Shown piece by piece: positions 37,734-48,328 of a DNA stretch of 64,000 bases. Each line of letters starts with the position of its first letter. Position 1 is the stretch's first letter. The notes beneath the pieces are model-generated. The model ran no database searches. It had not been told where the DNA came from and saw only the letters and a list, made by a program, of their open reading frames with translations. Where the stretch lies: the NCBI GenBank assembly GCA_004352715.1, contig SCFE01000077.1, positions 924,658 to 988,657 of the forward strand, read 5' to 3'. The translations under genes and the position numbers were made by a program. The stretch is from Hofstenia miamia. Its lineage: Eukaryota; Xenacoelomorpha; Acoela.

Positions 37734-38537
37734 TAGGCCTTGTAACAGACTCTGCTCTTAGCAGCAGACGCTGTTAGTTGTAACAGCATAATGTGTGCTG
37801 TTAACAGCAAATCAAACGAAGAAAGCACATTTATGCTCTACTATTATTAGTAATGCTCTATCCCCTGTCATTTAATTTAAGTTTCTGCATTATTGTGTAC
37901 ACATTGCATTATTGAATATGCTATATTACAATAAAGCTATTAAAACTAATGGATATTATATTCGTGTACTTGTTGAATAGAGTTACTATGATGATGTTAA
38001 TGTTGTATCCAATTGGAGTAACAGTGAAAGAGTCTATTTTTTAAAATCCGATTATTAATCTTACGGTATTAGATCAACAAAAACAAATGAAATTCAAAAT
38101 TGTAAGTACATTTAATTGTTTTTCACCCAAATTAGGAATTCGGATTTCAATAATTCTCAAAATGCATTGTACACATTTGAACCATGTAAACAAAAAAATG
38201 CATGTAAACAGGATGCATAGAAATTCAAATCTGAAATATTTTTTTAATTCAAATACTAAAATTCGCATTATACTACTATAGGTCTGGTAGAGCCCAGACA
38301 TCATTGTTTCCAGGCTTAGACATCGTTCTGAAAGCCCCTGAATAACAGAATAATAGCGCAATAGTGTAAAAATTCCGTATTTTGAAATCTAGCTAACCAA
38401 ATTTAAAACATTTTTTGTGTGTTGTAAAATAGAAAATTTTGATAAAATCTATTTAAAATTGGCTGCTAACAAAAAAACTTGTCTGGCTTGAATAATAACA
38501 GCTGATAATGCTGTTAATAGCAAATTTGCCACCCCTG
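37734..38537. mobile_element. hAT-type non-autonomous element
   Basis: AGAATAAC is found exactly at both sides (37726-37733 and 38538-38545). The left end starts TAGGCCTTGTAACAG; the reverse-complemented right end starts CAGGGGTGGCAAATTTGC, the classic hAT terminal pattern. CTGTTAACAGC and related words lie within 100 bp of both ends. No transposase is present; 804 bp. Confidence 0.75.
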
Positions 38538-38545
38538 AGAATAAC

Positions 38546-39463
38546 TCAAGTTATAGGAAAGTACAATGAGAGATGATATAAAGATAATTCTATTTAATAT
38601 TCAGCTTTCATTAATATTCAATAAAATTTTCTCAAACCTTAAATTTTCATAGTACTTGCTCCCAAACTATGGCTGGTAAAATTACGGACCTTTGCTGAAA
38701 TTTTTCAAACGGCCTGCAGTACAATAATTACCAACCCTGCCTGAAAGTATAGTCAGTTCCATCTCTGTTGTGCAAGTCGTGCAAGCAACCGTTAATACCA
38801 GCCGGTTCTTGGGTGGAAAATTTTTAAATTTGTTAGCATTTTCTAAAATTTGTTTATGAATGGTTTGGCATGAATTCTATATGTGTTGGAATTTTTATGT
38901 TATTAAAATCATCTAACAATCTATCATTATTAAACAAATGGAAACCTGCAGACGTTACTAGATGTCTCACAATTAATTCATTAACGCAGAAGTTAAGACG
39001 CTGTTATCGATACAATGAACGTGTTTGTAAATATTAATAGTGTTATATTTTAAACGACTGCATACGAAATTCTGAAGATGATTAATCGTCTATTAGAAAT
39101 CCTAAAATCTAGATAACTTTGGTACAATTAGCATTGAACTCGCTGAATCAATAACATGAAATGAAAATTTTGAATCGATAAAAAGAGTGATTTAATTAAG
39201 AAGACTGAACAGAAAACGATAAGTATCATTTGTATTAAAATATATATTTATACATATAATCAAGTGTGGTAAAAAATTACTGCGTTATTATTTTAATTTA
39301 TTTATTGAAAATTAATAAGTCACATTCCAATTTCAAAAAGGCTATAATTGCACTTTTTTCAATATATAGCTCCTAAACCATTGTGCATTGACAAATTTTC
39401 ACCGTGATCGATGACCTGTTTTTTCTATTATTTGTAGAAATCATTTTAAAATAGTGACCATCA
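38546..39463. other. noncoding, with an orphan hAT-like terminus
   Basis: Reading the minus strand inward from 38740 gives CAGGGTTGGTAATTATTG followed by GCAGGCCGTTTGAAAA, resembling a hAT end. No partner end or target duplication was found. Nothing else is supported. Confidence 0.4.
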
Positions 39464-39471
39464 GGAAGCGG

Positions 39472-39654
39472 ATAAATAAGTGAAATTTTTAGCTAATTAA
39501 GAATTTAAAAAAGTGGTCGAAAAACCTAAAATAAGTGAAGAAATAAGTGAATTAATTCGCACAAATAGTAAATTTTTCAAATTGGCGGTTGAAACGTTCA
39601 GAGCATTTTCTTGCCTTTCTTTACGAAAACTTCTTGAGATATTAGATGAAGATC

Positions 39655-39718
<64 letters not shown>

Positions 39719-39885
39719 TNNNNNNNNNNNNNNNNNNNNNNNNNNNNNNNNNNNNNNNNNNNNNNNNNNNNNNNNNNNNNNNNNNNACTATAGGTAGTAC
39801 GTTTTAACTCTTTTAGAAATATATATTTTACGTAGCATCATGATACGAGGAATGGTTATTAGAACAAGTCAATAGTAGGCTTTCA

Positions 39886-39927
<42 letters not shown>

Positions 39928-40746
39928 ATAATTTTTTTTGCAAATTCTAAAAAATTTTTACTCCGTCATTATTAGAGATATTTGAATTCTGTTTTTTGAT
40001 AGCTGTGGAAAGAATAGAGCTTTCGAATAACAAGGTCGAATGTTGAATTTTGACATATTCAGGCCGAGAATAAATTTTTTAATTTAAAAAATTTGTTAAT
40101 TCTCTAACAATTCAAATGAATATCAGAATTAATTGCATGAAATGCACAGACATTTTGCAGTTACCAGTCAAAATGTTCAACATAAGTGTTAAACGTAACA
40201 ATTATATTGAAACATCATAGATATGATACTTCTAGAACTTCATCATCATCAAATCTTATGATAATTTCTATTAAGGACAGTCTGATGCCCCAATGGAGCT
40301 TATGGGAAAAGAGCTTTCAAAAGTCAAATATGTCATTAACCACTCTATCTCAAGAACATTGACATTCATACATTTGATTAACATTAAATTCAATGATAAA
40401 TTCAGGAATTCAATCATACTCCAATTACAAATACACTAATATTATGTACTTTCTGTATCTCTTCATTGTTCTTAACCTTAGGAATCTTAAGGGATCAAAA
40501 GGATTATAGAGAGCATTTATTTCATTATTATTTTAATATTTTCCATTATTTAACAAATTGTATGCATAATACATAACAAATCAAACATCCAGCGGGCTCC
40601 TAAACTGGGTATTTCTGCGAAATGCTCGTATTTCTCAGAAATATCGAAATAAGTGATTAAATAAGTGGTAATACGTGATTTGCGGGAATTTATTAAAAAA
40701 ATTAAAATAAGTGAAAATAAGTAAAAACTTATTTATTTGCTCCCTT
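39472..40746. mobile_element. hAT-type non-autonomous element with AATAAGTG words
   Basis: Left end CAGGAAGCGGATAAATAAGT aligns without gaps to the reverse-complemented right end AAGGGAGCAAATAAATAAGT, 16 of 20. Flanks GTGACCAT (39464-39471) and GTGATCAT (40747-40754) match at 7 of 8. AAATAAGTG repeats cluster near both ends. The interior includes (TA)n runs at about 39660-39715 and 39890-39919 and a 67-N gap (39720-39786). No transposase is seen. Confidence 0.75.
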
Positions 40747-40754
40747 GTGATCAT

Positions 40755-41407
40755 GCATGTGATTCTATATAAATGCTACAAATTTATCTCCCAAATATGG
40801 CTAAAATACACAATGTGACAAAAATATAGCTTCCTGTATATTAAAGATGTAATTTTTATAAATCATTTCAGAAAATCTTAATGCATAAATTCATAAGGAC
40901 TTTTCTAATTCAATATCTCTAAAAAACTTAATAGAAAACCACCTGAAATATGATAAACACATTTGTAATTAATTCATTTCACATCATTTTAATCCCTTGA
41001 ACTCAAATTCTGAAGTCATAGCATTTAACACTGTGCTTCTGAATTCATTTATATAACAGTAGATATTTTCAATAAAAATTACGAAAAACGTGAGATCACA
41101 AAGTCCTTAAATTTTATCGACGTATTGACTTATGAGGAAAAATGGAAAATTATGTGTAGTTGGTACACTTAATAAGTGCCTTCTTAGCTCAATACAAAAT
41201 AGTGTTTTTGCACTTCTTATAGTGTTACTTATTTTCAATGACACTTTTCTGGTAAATCTCCACTAAAATAATTGTTAAAGTATACGAGTTAGGAGTACAT
41301 AAGTTTATCAACGTAATTACTATAACGATCTAACGACAGTACTAATCTTACTCCTACCTCTATCCAAGCATTTCTTAATCCTAGTCTTAATTCAATCTGT
41401 AACCCTA
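40755..41407. other. noncoding stretch
   Basis: No feature was recognised on either strand. Confidence 0.55.
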
Positions 41408-41415
41408 CCCTAACG

Positions 41416-41833
41416 TAGTGTTTTGCTAGCGAGAAAATATTGTGTGCCGGCAGAGATGGGCATGGGCCGAAAATTTATCTAAACCTGGCCGGCATAAGAA
41501 ACCTTAGGCCAATTTAAATTAATGCCAACTTGGTCCATTTTTAAATACTTTCCATAAAATTTTCTTTAATTTATCGGTTTGCTTCACCCATGATCTACTA
41601 GTAGGTCATGCTTCACCAACATTTAGTATGATAGATACTTCTAATGGACTCTAAGCACTGAAATTGAAGATTCTAAATTGAAATTTAGCAAAATTTATGA
41701 TGCTAATATAAAATTTCCAAAATGTCAATTTTATTTTCAACTTTATAATTATAACCTGACTCGGCTCATGTCCATATGTGGGTGCCTGTGCTCGCCTATA
41801 GTCTTCAAGCCCGTTGCCGCCTGCAAAACACTA
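41416..41833. mobile_element. short hAT-type MITE
   Basis: The 11-bp inverted termini TAGTGTTTTGC are exact. Flanks CCCTAACG (41408-41415) and CTCTAGCG (41834-41841) agree at 6 of 8, both differences being transitions. GC-rich words GGCCGG and CTCGCC lie inside. It has no coding capacity. Confidence 0.55.
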
Positions 41834-42494
41834 CTCTAGCGTTATGTTGGATTCTTCATTGTGGCAGAGACGATTTAAAGAAAGCGAATTTTTTTAAAAG
41901 ATAGTCATCAAAATAAATATCTTGTAGTAGCTTTCTAGGCACAACAAGGCTGGGCATCAGGACAGGTTAATCAGGCTAATCGCTAACTACAGGATAAAAC
42001 AGGACTATATTTTCTCACAGTTTAACCTGATACCAAATATGGATAAAATTCAAAATAAAATCCAGACGTAATTTATCACAAAAAGCTATTAATGGTAATA
42101 CAATTTGTCTTAAAGTGACATATAATTTCTAACCAATTTAGGCGCCGCGTGCACTAGTGATTTTTAATTTACGTAAAAACGAAACTATTTAGTTTACAAA
42201 ATAGAACAAAGAGCTTTCTTTACGTCAACGCGCACTAGCAATTTAATGATCACAGAAATTAAAAAATTCCTGCGAGATCTATTTTCGCGTTGATTAAACT
42301 GTTGACGCATAAAATAGAACGTAATGTTTTCAGTAGACGTGCGCGCACTACAATTAATTTATTGATCAATTCGTAAAAATGAGACATTGATTCATTCAGA
42401 AGCGAGCTGCGAATTATAATTTATAGTTAAAAGATTATTCTTACAAGCAGTTTAAGGAAAAATTATTGCAATAGTTTTATGAAAAGGAGTTTTT

Positions 42495-43128
42495 TGAAAA
42501 TTGGACTGAATTAATTGACTTGGAAAGATGGATCAAGCTATTAGTTCGCTCACTACATGTATTAAGTAAAAGAGCTTTATGTGTCTGATATTAATGCTCA
42601 TATTTCGAATTTAGAATTTGACATTGTTTAGCCTAAATATTCATGTATAAACTATTTTCTTAAGATACAAAAACATATTTTTTCTTGTTACTATCAGTGG
42701 CGTCACGGTAAATTTGGGGGCCTGGTGCGAGATGTCAATTCGGGGCCACCATCCCACAATTCCCAAATTTACGCATTAAATTTTCAGTAACCGTTTTGGT
42801 GTATACTACATACNTGAAAATTGGACTGAATTAATTGACTTGGAAAGATGGATCAGACTATTATTTCGCTCACTACATGTATTAAGTAAAAGATATTTAT
42901 GTGTCTGATATCAATGCTCATATTTAGAATTTGACATTGTTTAGCCTAAATATTCATGTATAATCTATTTTCTTAAGATACAAAAACAGATATTTTTTCA
43001 TGTTACTATCAGTGGCGTCACGGTAAATTTGGGGGCCTGGTGCGAGATGTCAATTCGGGGCCCCCATCCCACAACTCCCAAATTTACGCATTAAATTTTC
43101 AGTAACCGTTTTGGTGTATACTACATAC
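42495..43128. repeat. near-identical direct copies joined by one N (likely assembly artefact)
   Basis: 42495-42813 and 42815-43128 are the same sequence with a handful of substitutions and a small indel, separated only by N at 42814. The first copy ends exactly at the N (CTACATAC) and the second begins right after it. This is the pattern of overlapping contigs or alleles left unmerged. Confidence 0.85.
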
Positions 43129-43398
43129 TTACCAAATATTTTGTCCCTGCGAAACTATTAGACCTTCAAAATAGTTTTAAATTGTTTTTTAAATTTTTTT
43201 TTTCAAATGTTGGGCCTCCATTTTTTGATATATTTATATAATTACATTATGTTGCTGTGTTGGGACCCAAAAGGCTCCAAATTCCGAACTTGGGTCCCAG
43301 CAGCTTGTTTAAAACTGCTTATAATAAGTTTTATTTTTTTTTTGGAAAATTGAAAATTTTATTGCTCGTGCGGTCGCTACCACTCAGTGACGCCACTT
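43010..43398. mobile_element. hAT-type MITE nested in the Harbinger-like element
   Basis: Left end CAGTGGCGTCACGG and reverse-complemented right end AAGTGGCGTCACTG match at 12 of 14. Flanks GTTACTAT (43002-43009) and ATTACTAT (43399-43406) match at 7 of 8. The subterminal sequence is G-rich (GGGGGCC). A partial second left end at 42695 belongs to the redundant copy before the N. Confidence 0.7.
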
Positions 43399-43739
43399 AT
43401 TACTATGGCACTGTTCTAACCAATGAAACCGAAAAATTTCTTTACGAACATTTGTATTAGCATAATGTTATTTTTAGTCTAATTGCAGTAAATGAGCAAA
43501 ACACTGCGCATTCATTCGAAGGTAATAAAAAAATTCATAGGGTACTCACAAAATTTAGAATAGTCTTTTTGTTATTCAATTATTACCGTAAGACATGCTG
43601 TGGATTAATGAAATCTATTCTAAATAAACAATTCCGCAGATAAATATTCACTAGTGCGCGCTTGACAAAATTTTGATAAACTAGTTTGTAAATTATTTAG
43701 TTTGTAAATTAAAAAATCAACAGTGCGCGCTTAGCCTTA

Positions 43740-44424
43740 ATGATAGCACTTTTATAATTTATATTCATTTCAATTCAATTCTTACAATTATTAAAATCTA
43801 GTGTATTGACTCCTATAAGATCATTAAATGTGCGTGTTTCGCTTAATGTAGCCGGAAATAGTATATACGTGTTAGTAATAACCTATGCATTTTATACATG
43901 TCCAGCAGATGTATTTTTACCAGATTACTCATGTTAAAATCAAAACAGGATAAGTATGCTTACAGTTCAGGACAAATTGTTAACCTAATAGTGTTCAATT
44001 CTAGCTATCATCCCTCTAATCATCAAAATATACCTTTATTACTGTTAAGCCTTTACATAAGCACATTTATGAATGCAGTTTTGCACATATAGCCTAAGCC
44101 ATGCACACTGATATGCATTGCACTACTATAATGGACATATTTATTTCAAAATCATTCATAATTTCTAGTAATTGAATCCCATTCACATTAACCTGTAATA
44201 TATCATTATGTTTTCTTCAATGTAAATTCTACTTAATGTGTCAAGACAATTACTTTATCATAACAGAGTAACAGAGGAATTCAAAAGGGGTATATATTAG
44301 GCCTCTAACTTAACCATTTTTAACAACCTTGATATAGTTTGTAAGAAGTCTTTGAGTAATTTAAATGTAATTACGAGGATTGCTTAATTGCTCTCTTATT
44401 TTTATCAGATTTTTAATTAGATTG
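43740..44424. promoter_or_regulatory. upstream region of the VPS4-like gene with acceptor-like signal
   Basis: No coding frame is seen. Sixteen bases before the ATG, TTGCTCTCTTATTTTTATCAG (AG at 44407-44408) is a strong 3' splice-site-like sequence. It implies either a 5' untranslated exon upstream or trans-splicing of a leader. No convincing core promoter was identified. Confidence 0.4.
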
Positions 44425-45660
44425 ATGTCTGACTATTCATCTGTCAATCAATTTTTGCAAGCAATTGTTAACTCTTTGCAAGAAGAATCAATGACAGCGA
44501 GCATTCTCACTAAAGAGTGTAAAGTTGCTCGTGATAATATTCTTGATTTGATTTCTAATGAAAACGGCCCCAAGAAAAAAGAGTCTTTGCAGGAGATATT
44601 GGAAGTACTCATGGAAAATATTGAGTTACTTGAGGAGAACAAAATGCAAAGAATTCCATCATATAAGTGCTCTCAACTCCAACCTCAAAATGACGAATTT
44701 AGTGAATCTGAAATCAATATTTCGGCTATTACAGCACCCAAAATTTCTTTCAACGACATTGCAGGATTGAATCACGCTAAAAGTCTTCTGAAAGAAGCCG
44801 TTATTTTACCAATTCAATTTCCACAATTGTTTAAGAATTTATCAACTTGGCGTGGAATTTTGCTTTATGGTCCCCCAGGCACAGGCAAAACTCGCCTAGC
44901 ACAGGCTCTTGCTAACGAAGTGAAAGCTCCTTTTTATTCAATTACCAGTGCTGATATATTTTCAAAGTATTTTGGAGAGAGTGAGAAGACTATTAAGCGC
45001 TTGTTCGAAAAATCTCGAAAACATCAGCAAAGTGTAATTTTTCTTGATGAAGTTGATTGTATATGTCGTCAAAGAACATCATCCGAAGATGAAATGATTC
45101 GTAGAGTGAAAACTGAGCTTCTTCTCCAAATGGACAGCATCTTATCTTCTAGCACCAAAACCTCAACGTTTATTCTTGCTTCGACCAATTGTCCTTGGGA
45201 AATCGATCCTGCATTTATGAGACGTTTTGAAAAGCGCATTTTCATTTCATTGCCTAACAAGGATTCTCGAAAGAATATATTTATTTTGCATACAAGGGGA
45301 CACCCAAACATCTTAGAAGATCGAGATTGGGAAGGTCTAGCTAACCAATCTGAAGGCTACTCAGCTTCAGATATTGCCACGGTTGTACGTTGTGCACTCT
45401 TAGAACCAATCAGAGAACTTCAAGCTGCAAAACTTTGGCGAAGAACTATTAATGGAACATTTGAACCAGTTCTAGTTGAAGTTGAAGAACATTCTCATGC
45501 ATATATGAAATTGGATTTACTACAAATTCCTAAAACACAAATTGTCCGCAGAGATTTGTGTCCAAGAGATTTCTATAAAGCCCTAAGTAATAATGGGAAA
45601 ACTATATGCACTGAAAATTTGAAGAGATTTGAAGAATTTTCGAAGTCATTTGGCAGCTAG
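44425..45660 (+). CDS. VPS4: VPS4-family AAA ATPase, intronless, divergent N-terminus
   Basis: The protein has 411 residues from the first in-frame ATG (MSDYSS). VPS4 disassembles ESCRT-III filaments on endosomes, at abscission and in membrane repair. Evidence: LKEAVILPIQFPQLF (122-136) just before the P-loop, as in VPS4; Walker A GPPGTGKT (149-156); pore-loop region SKYFGESEK (180-188); Walker B VIFLDEVD (204-211); sensor ASTN (252-255); RRFEKRIFISLP (266-277) with arginine-finger residues; GYSASDI; and the C-terminal helix NLKRFEEFSKSFGS. The N-terminal ~100 residues are helical and charged but not a clear MIT domain. Katanin/spastin relatives are less likely because of the RRFEKR and ILPIQFP blocks. 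An intronless copy may be a paralogue or retrogene. Confidence 0.85.
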   Translation: MSDYSSVNQFLQAIVNSLQEESMTASILTKECKVARDNILDLISNENGPKKKESLQEILEVLMENIELLEENKMQRIPSYKCSQLQPQNDEFSESEINISAITAPKISFNDIAGLNHAKSLLKEAVILPIQFPQLFKNLSTWRGILLYGPPGTGKTRLAQALANEVKAPFYSITSADIFSKYFGESEKTIKRLFEKSRKHQQSVIFLDEVDCICRQRTSSEDEMIRRVKTELLLQMDSILSSSTKTSTFILASTNCPWEIDPAFMRRFEKRIFISLPNKDSRKNIFILHTRGHPNILEDRDWEGLANQSEGYSASDIATVVRCALLEPIRELQAAKLWRRTINGTFEPVLVEVEEHSHAYMKLDLLQIPKTQIVRRDLCPRDFYKALSNNGKTICTENLKRFEEFSKSFGS

Positions 45661-45735
45661 TAGTCTGTAAATGCTTAAGCAATATCTATTGTTTTAATTT
45701 TCAACAAATGATTAAGTTTGTGTACTCACCTGTTG

Positions 45736-45741
45736 AATAAA
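45736..45741 (+). terminator. AATAAA polyadenylation signal
   Basis: Canonical hexamer 75 bases after the VPS4-like stop codon, in GTTGAATAAATCC. Confidence 0.6.
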
Positions 45742-47996
45742 TCCGTGATTTATGTTTTTAATCTTACGCTGTTTGATTCAGACATTGTGTAAATACAAAG
45801 AAACCTAGAAATATATAGAAAGCATATCTCTACTTTTGCTGAACTTGATAAGTGGTCAGAAATAATGGCGATATTGTTTATAATATATTGAATGTGTTAA
45901 ACTTAATTTATTATCAATGTTTAATATAAAATGTTAATACTAGGATTCAATATTATCAAAACTGCCAACTGTATTCAGGAGCGCATATGCATAAGAGAGG
46001 GCATGTAACTCCTAAATTTCTAATTCTCATATATCTGAAAAGTATTCTTAATCATTCGCCAATAAACAAAGAATAATACAGTATATTATTTGCTTTACAT
46101 TTTGAAATTGTTAATTTTATTTCTGAATTTCTACTACATTTTTGGAAAAAATCAAATTAACACTAAAACATTGCAACAGAAAAATTTTATTGCTTATTTC
46201 CACCAAAACAATTCTCTTCGATTTTCAGGTAGAGCAAATGAAAATGTACAATTAATGATAAAATATCAGCGAACGTTAGATTCTATTCTTGTAAAATGAA
46301 TGTACCTGAAAATTGAAACCATCAATAAGGACACTATTGCGATGACAGATCTTACATTTTTGATTACAGTAGTGCTGATGTTAGTGTTGCTCTTCGTCAT
46401 TCAAACTTGAGAATTATGGATTTCAGTAATATTTCAAACATTAAGACACATTTTCTTTCTGCAAAATATTCCTATCGCGCTATGGCAGACGAAAATTGAT
46501 TTGTGTGCTATCATATAATAGAGTGGCCTAAAAGTATTTTAACGATTGCACTAAATGGTCCTGCATTTTATGTCGCTTCGAAATCTTTCTGTTCCTGGTC
46601 AGCAATCCACATTGCCTCTTAACAACATTTTTTTACATTTTTGAACCTAAAGCGAAGTATTTATGTTTAGCATGGTAACTTATTGTCACAGATTGTATTG
46701 AATTATATATGAAGAGCACTAGAGATAACTGTTTTGGTAAAAAAAATTTTCAATTAGTCTACACAAGCCTGTATTTACTATTTTTAAAGAAAAACGGGTT
46801 ATTTTGTGAATATTTTAGGCCAAAATTTTTGTTTTATGACTCCTAAAATTAATGTATTATGCTTATATTTGAATATTTTGACCAATTCTGTTTGACATTA
46901 TAAATGTTATTCTCATTTACAAAGACGCTTGCGTTATGTGGGTATTTTCATACAACAACCAAGACAACACAACAGCAAAGGACTACTGTTGTATATGGGA
47001 ACAACAACAACCCTTAAATGTTTTGTTTTCTGAAAAAAACTGTGTGAGTCCAGTCCAGGAGGGCCCAGATAGAACAGAGCCATATCGCGAATTTAAGTCG
47101 TAAGCGAAAGAGGAGACAATTCTCTATCTTGTGGTGCTTTCAGATTTTAGATATCTTCATTAGTTCGTGAGGAATAATCGTTGAAACTACTTGGGGAACC
47201 ATCACATATATTGAAAAATTCCCTGTAGAATTATTATTAATACGTGATTATGTGGTATGGTACTACTAGCACGATGCTGCTTAATAGATTATCAGAAATA
47301 CTTTTGTGCACATTCATTGACAAATAAAGAAACTAAATTTGATTGAAACCTTATTATATGCAATACTCGTAGATTTAAATTAATTAATTGCAGTCTTACT
47401 CTGTATTTGATTATTTTTTATTGTTCATCAATTATTTTTGTATTGCTATTTTTCTAATATTGCAATTTAGTTTAAAATATATTTGTATTAGACTACATAT
47501 AAGTTGTAACCAGGGCTTTACTCTAATTTTAACTACTGTATTTTTGTATTATATTTTGTCCAAATTTAATTTCTAAACAAACAAAATCCAAAACCTTAAG
47601 CAGTAATATAGCATTAACAAGGGGGTTTGGTCCCCAATTGAACATAATAAAATAACGACCTCCTCGAGTACACCCTTTCGTTGAAACGAAATACTCCCCT
47701 CTCTAAAATATAAGGCTGATTCTACAATATTTTAGCAATAATCTCTTAGTTCAAGTTATACTATTCGGATAAAAGGAAAATATTTTAGTTAGCTAAAATA
47801 TGTCATAAGTTACTCCACTAAAACAAATGGTCAATATTTAAATTGAAGCGGTGTAAGAATTGACAATGTTTCTGTTAAAAAATCAATACCACTTCAGTAG
47901 TGTTTATCTACTATGGAACAACACCAAATGAATGACAAAAGTATTACAAAAAATACTGAATAATATACTTTTTAAATAGTTTGAATTTATATTTTA
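45742..47996. other. noncoding stretch
   Basis: Short frames at 46090-46299, about 46331-46500 and 47388-47576 have no recognisable domain and are broken by stops. No repeats were delimited. Confidence 0.5.
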
Positions 47997-48203
47997 ACTA
48001 GAAAAGCACTCGGAGAGCGCAGACCTCCGCCACGAGCTTGTGTCCCCCGGATCAGCACCAAAATTTAATGGATTCCTCCTTGGGCGGAGACGCACCTCTG
48101 GTGAAAATTTGAGATCAATCCATCTATTACTTTTTCCGTAAAATTGCTAACAGACAAACAAACCAACGCTACCAAAAACATAACCTCCTTGGCGGATGTA
48201 AAT
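47997..48203 (-). repeat. dispersed repeat of a type common in animal genomes
   Basis: The block contains GAAAAGCACTCGGAGAGCGC, AGACCTCCGCCACG, GGATCAGCACCAAAATTTAA, AGACAAACAAACCAACGCTA and CATAACCTCCTTGGCGGA. I recognise these words as a short interspersed repeat seen in many invertebrate and fish genomes. GGCGGAGG-like words at both ends make weak inverted termini. I do not assign a family. It is far more GC-rich than its surroundings and ends about 125 bp before the annexin start codon. Orientation is nominal. Confidence 0.65.
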
Positions 48204-48328
48204 ATAGAAGTAGAATTTCTATGAATATTAATAACGGAATTGGAGGTCCTTCCGAAATAATAGACTTCAAGTGATATTCATAGTAAAATCAATTATGTAG
48301 TTACCGCAGTTTTTATGGAAACAATAAC

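Larger units (their letters stand above)
42141..43736. mobile_element. PIF/Harbinger-like non-autonomous element
   Basis: Left end GGCGCCGCGTGCACTAGTGA followed by TTTTTAATTTAC aligns to reverse-complemented right end GGCTAAGCGCGCACTGTTGA followed by TTTTTTAATTTAC. TTA sits directly outside both ends, the 3-bp duplication typical of PIF/Harbinger, whose termini commonly begin GG. GCGCACTA words recur at about 42150, 42230, 42341, 43651 and 43722. A hAT-type MITE (43010-43398) is nested inside, and part of the interior is duplicated at a single-N join. No transposase is found. Confidence 0.6.

Noticed and set aside
42495-43128. Tandem duplication as a biological repeat
   Set aside because: The copies abut a single N and the first ends exactly at it; contig overlap is the simpler explanation.
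46318-46500. Short open frame with DYSSADVSVALRHSNLRIMD
   Set aside because: About 60 codons bounded by stops, no recognised family, no splice sites that extend it convincingly.
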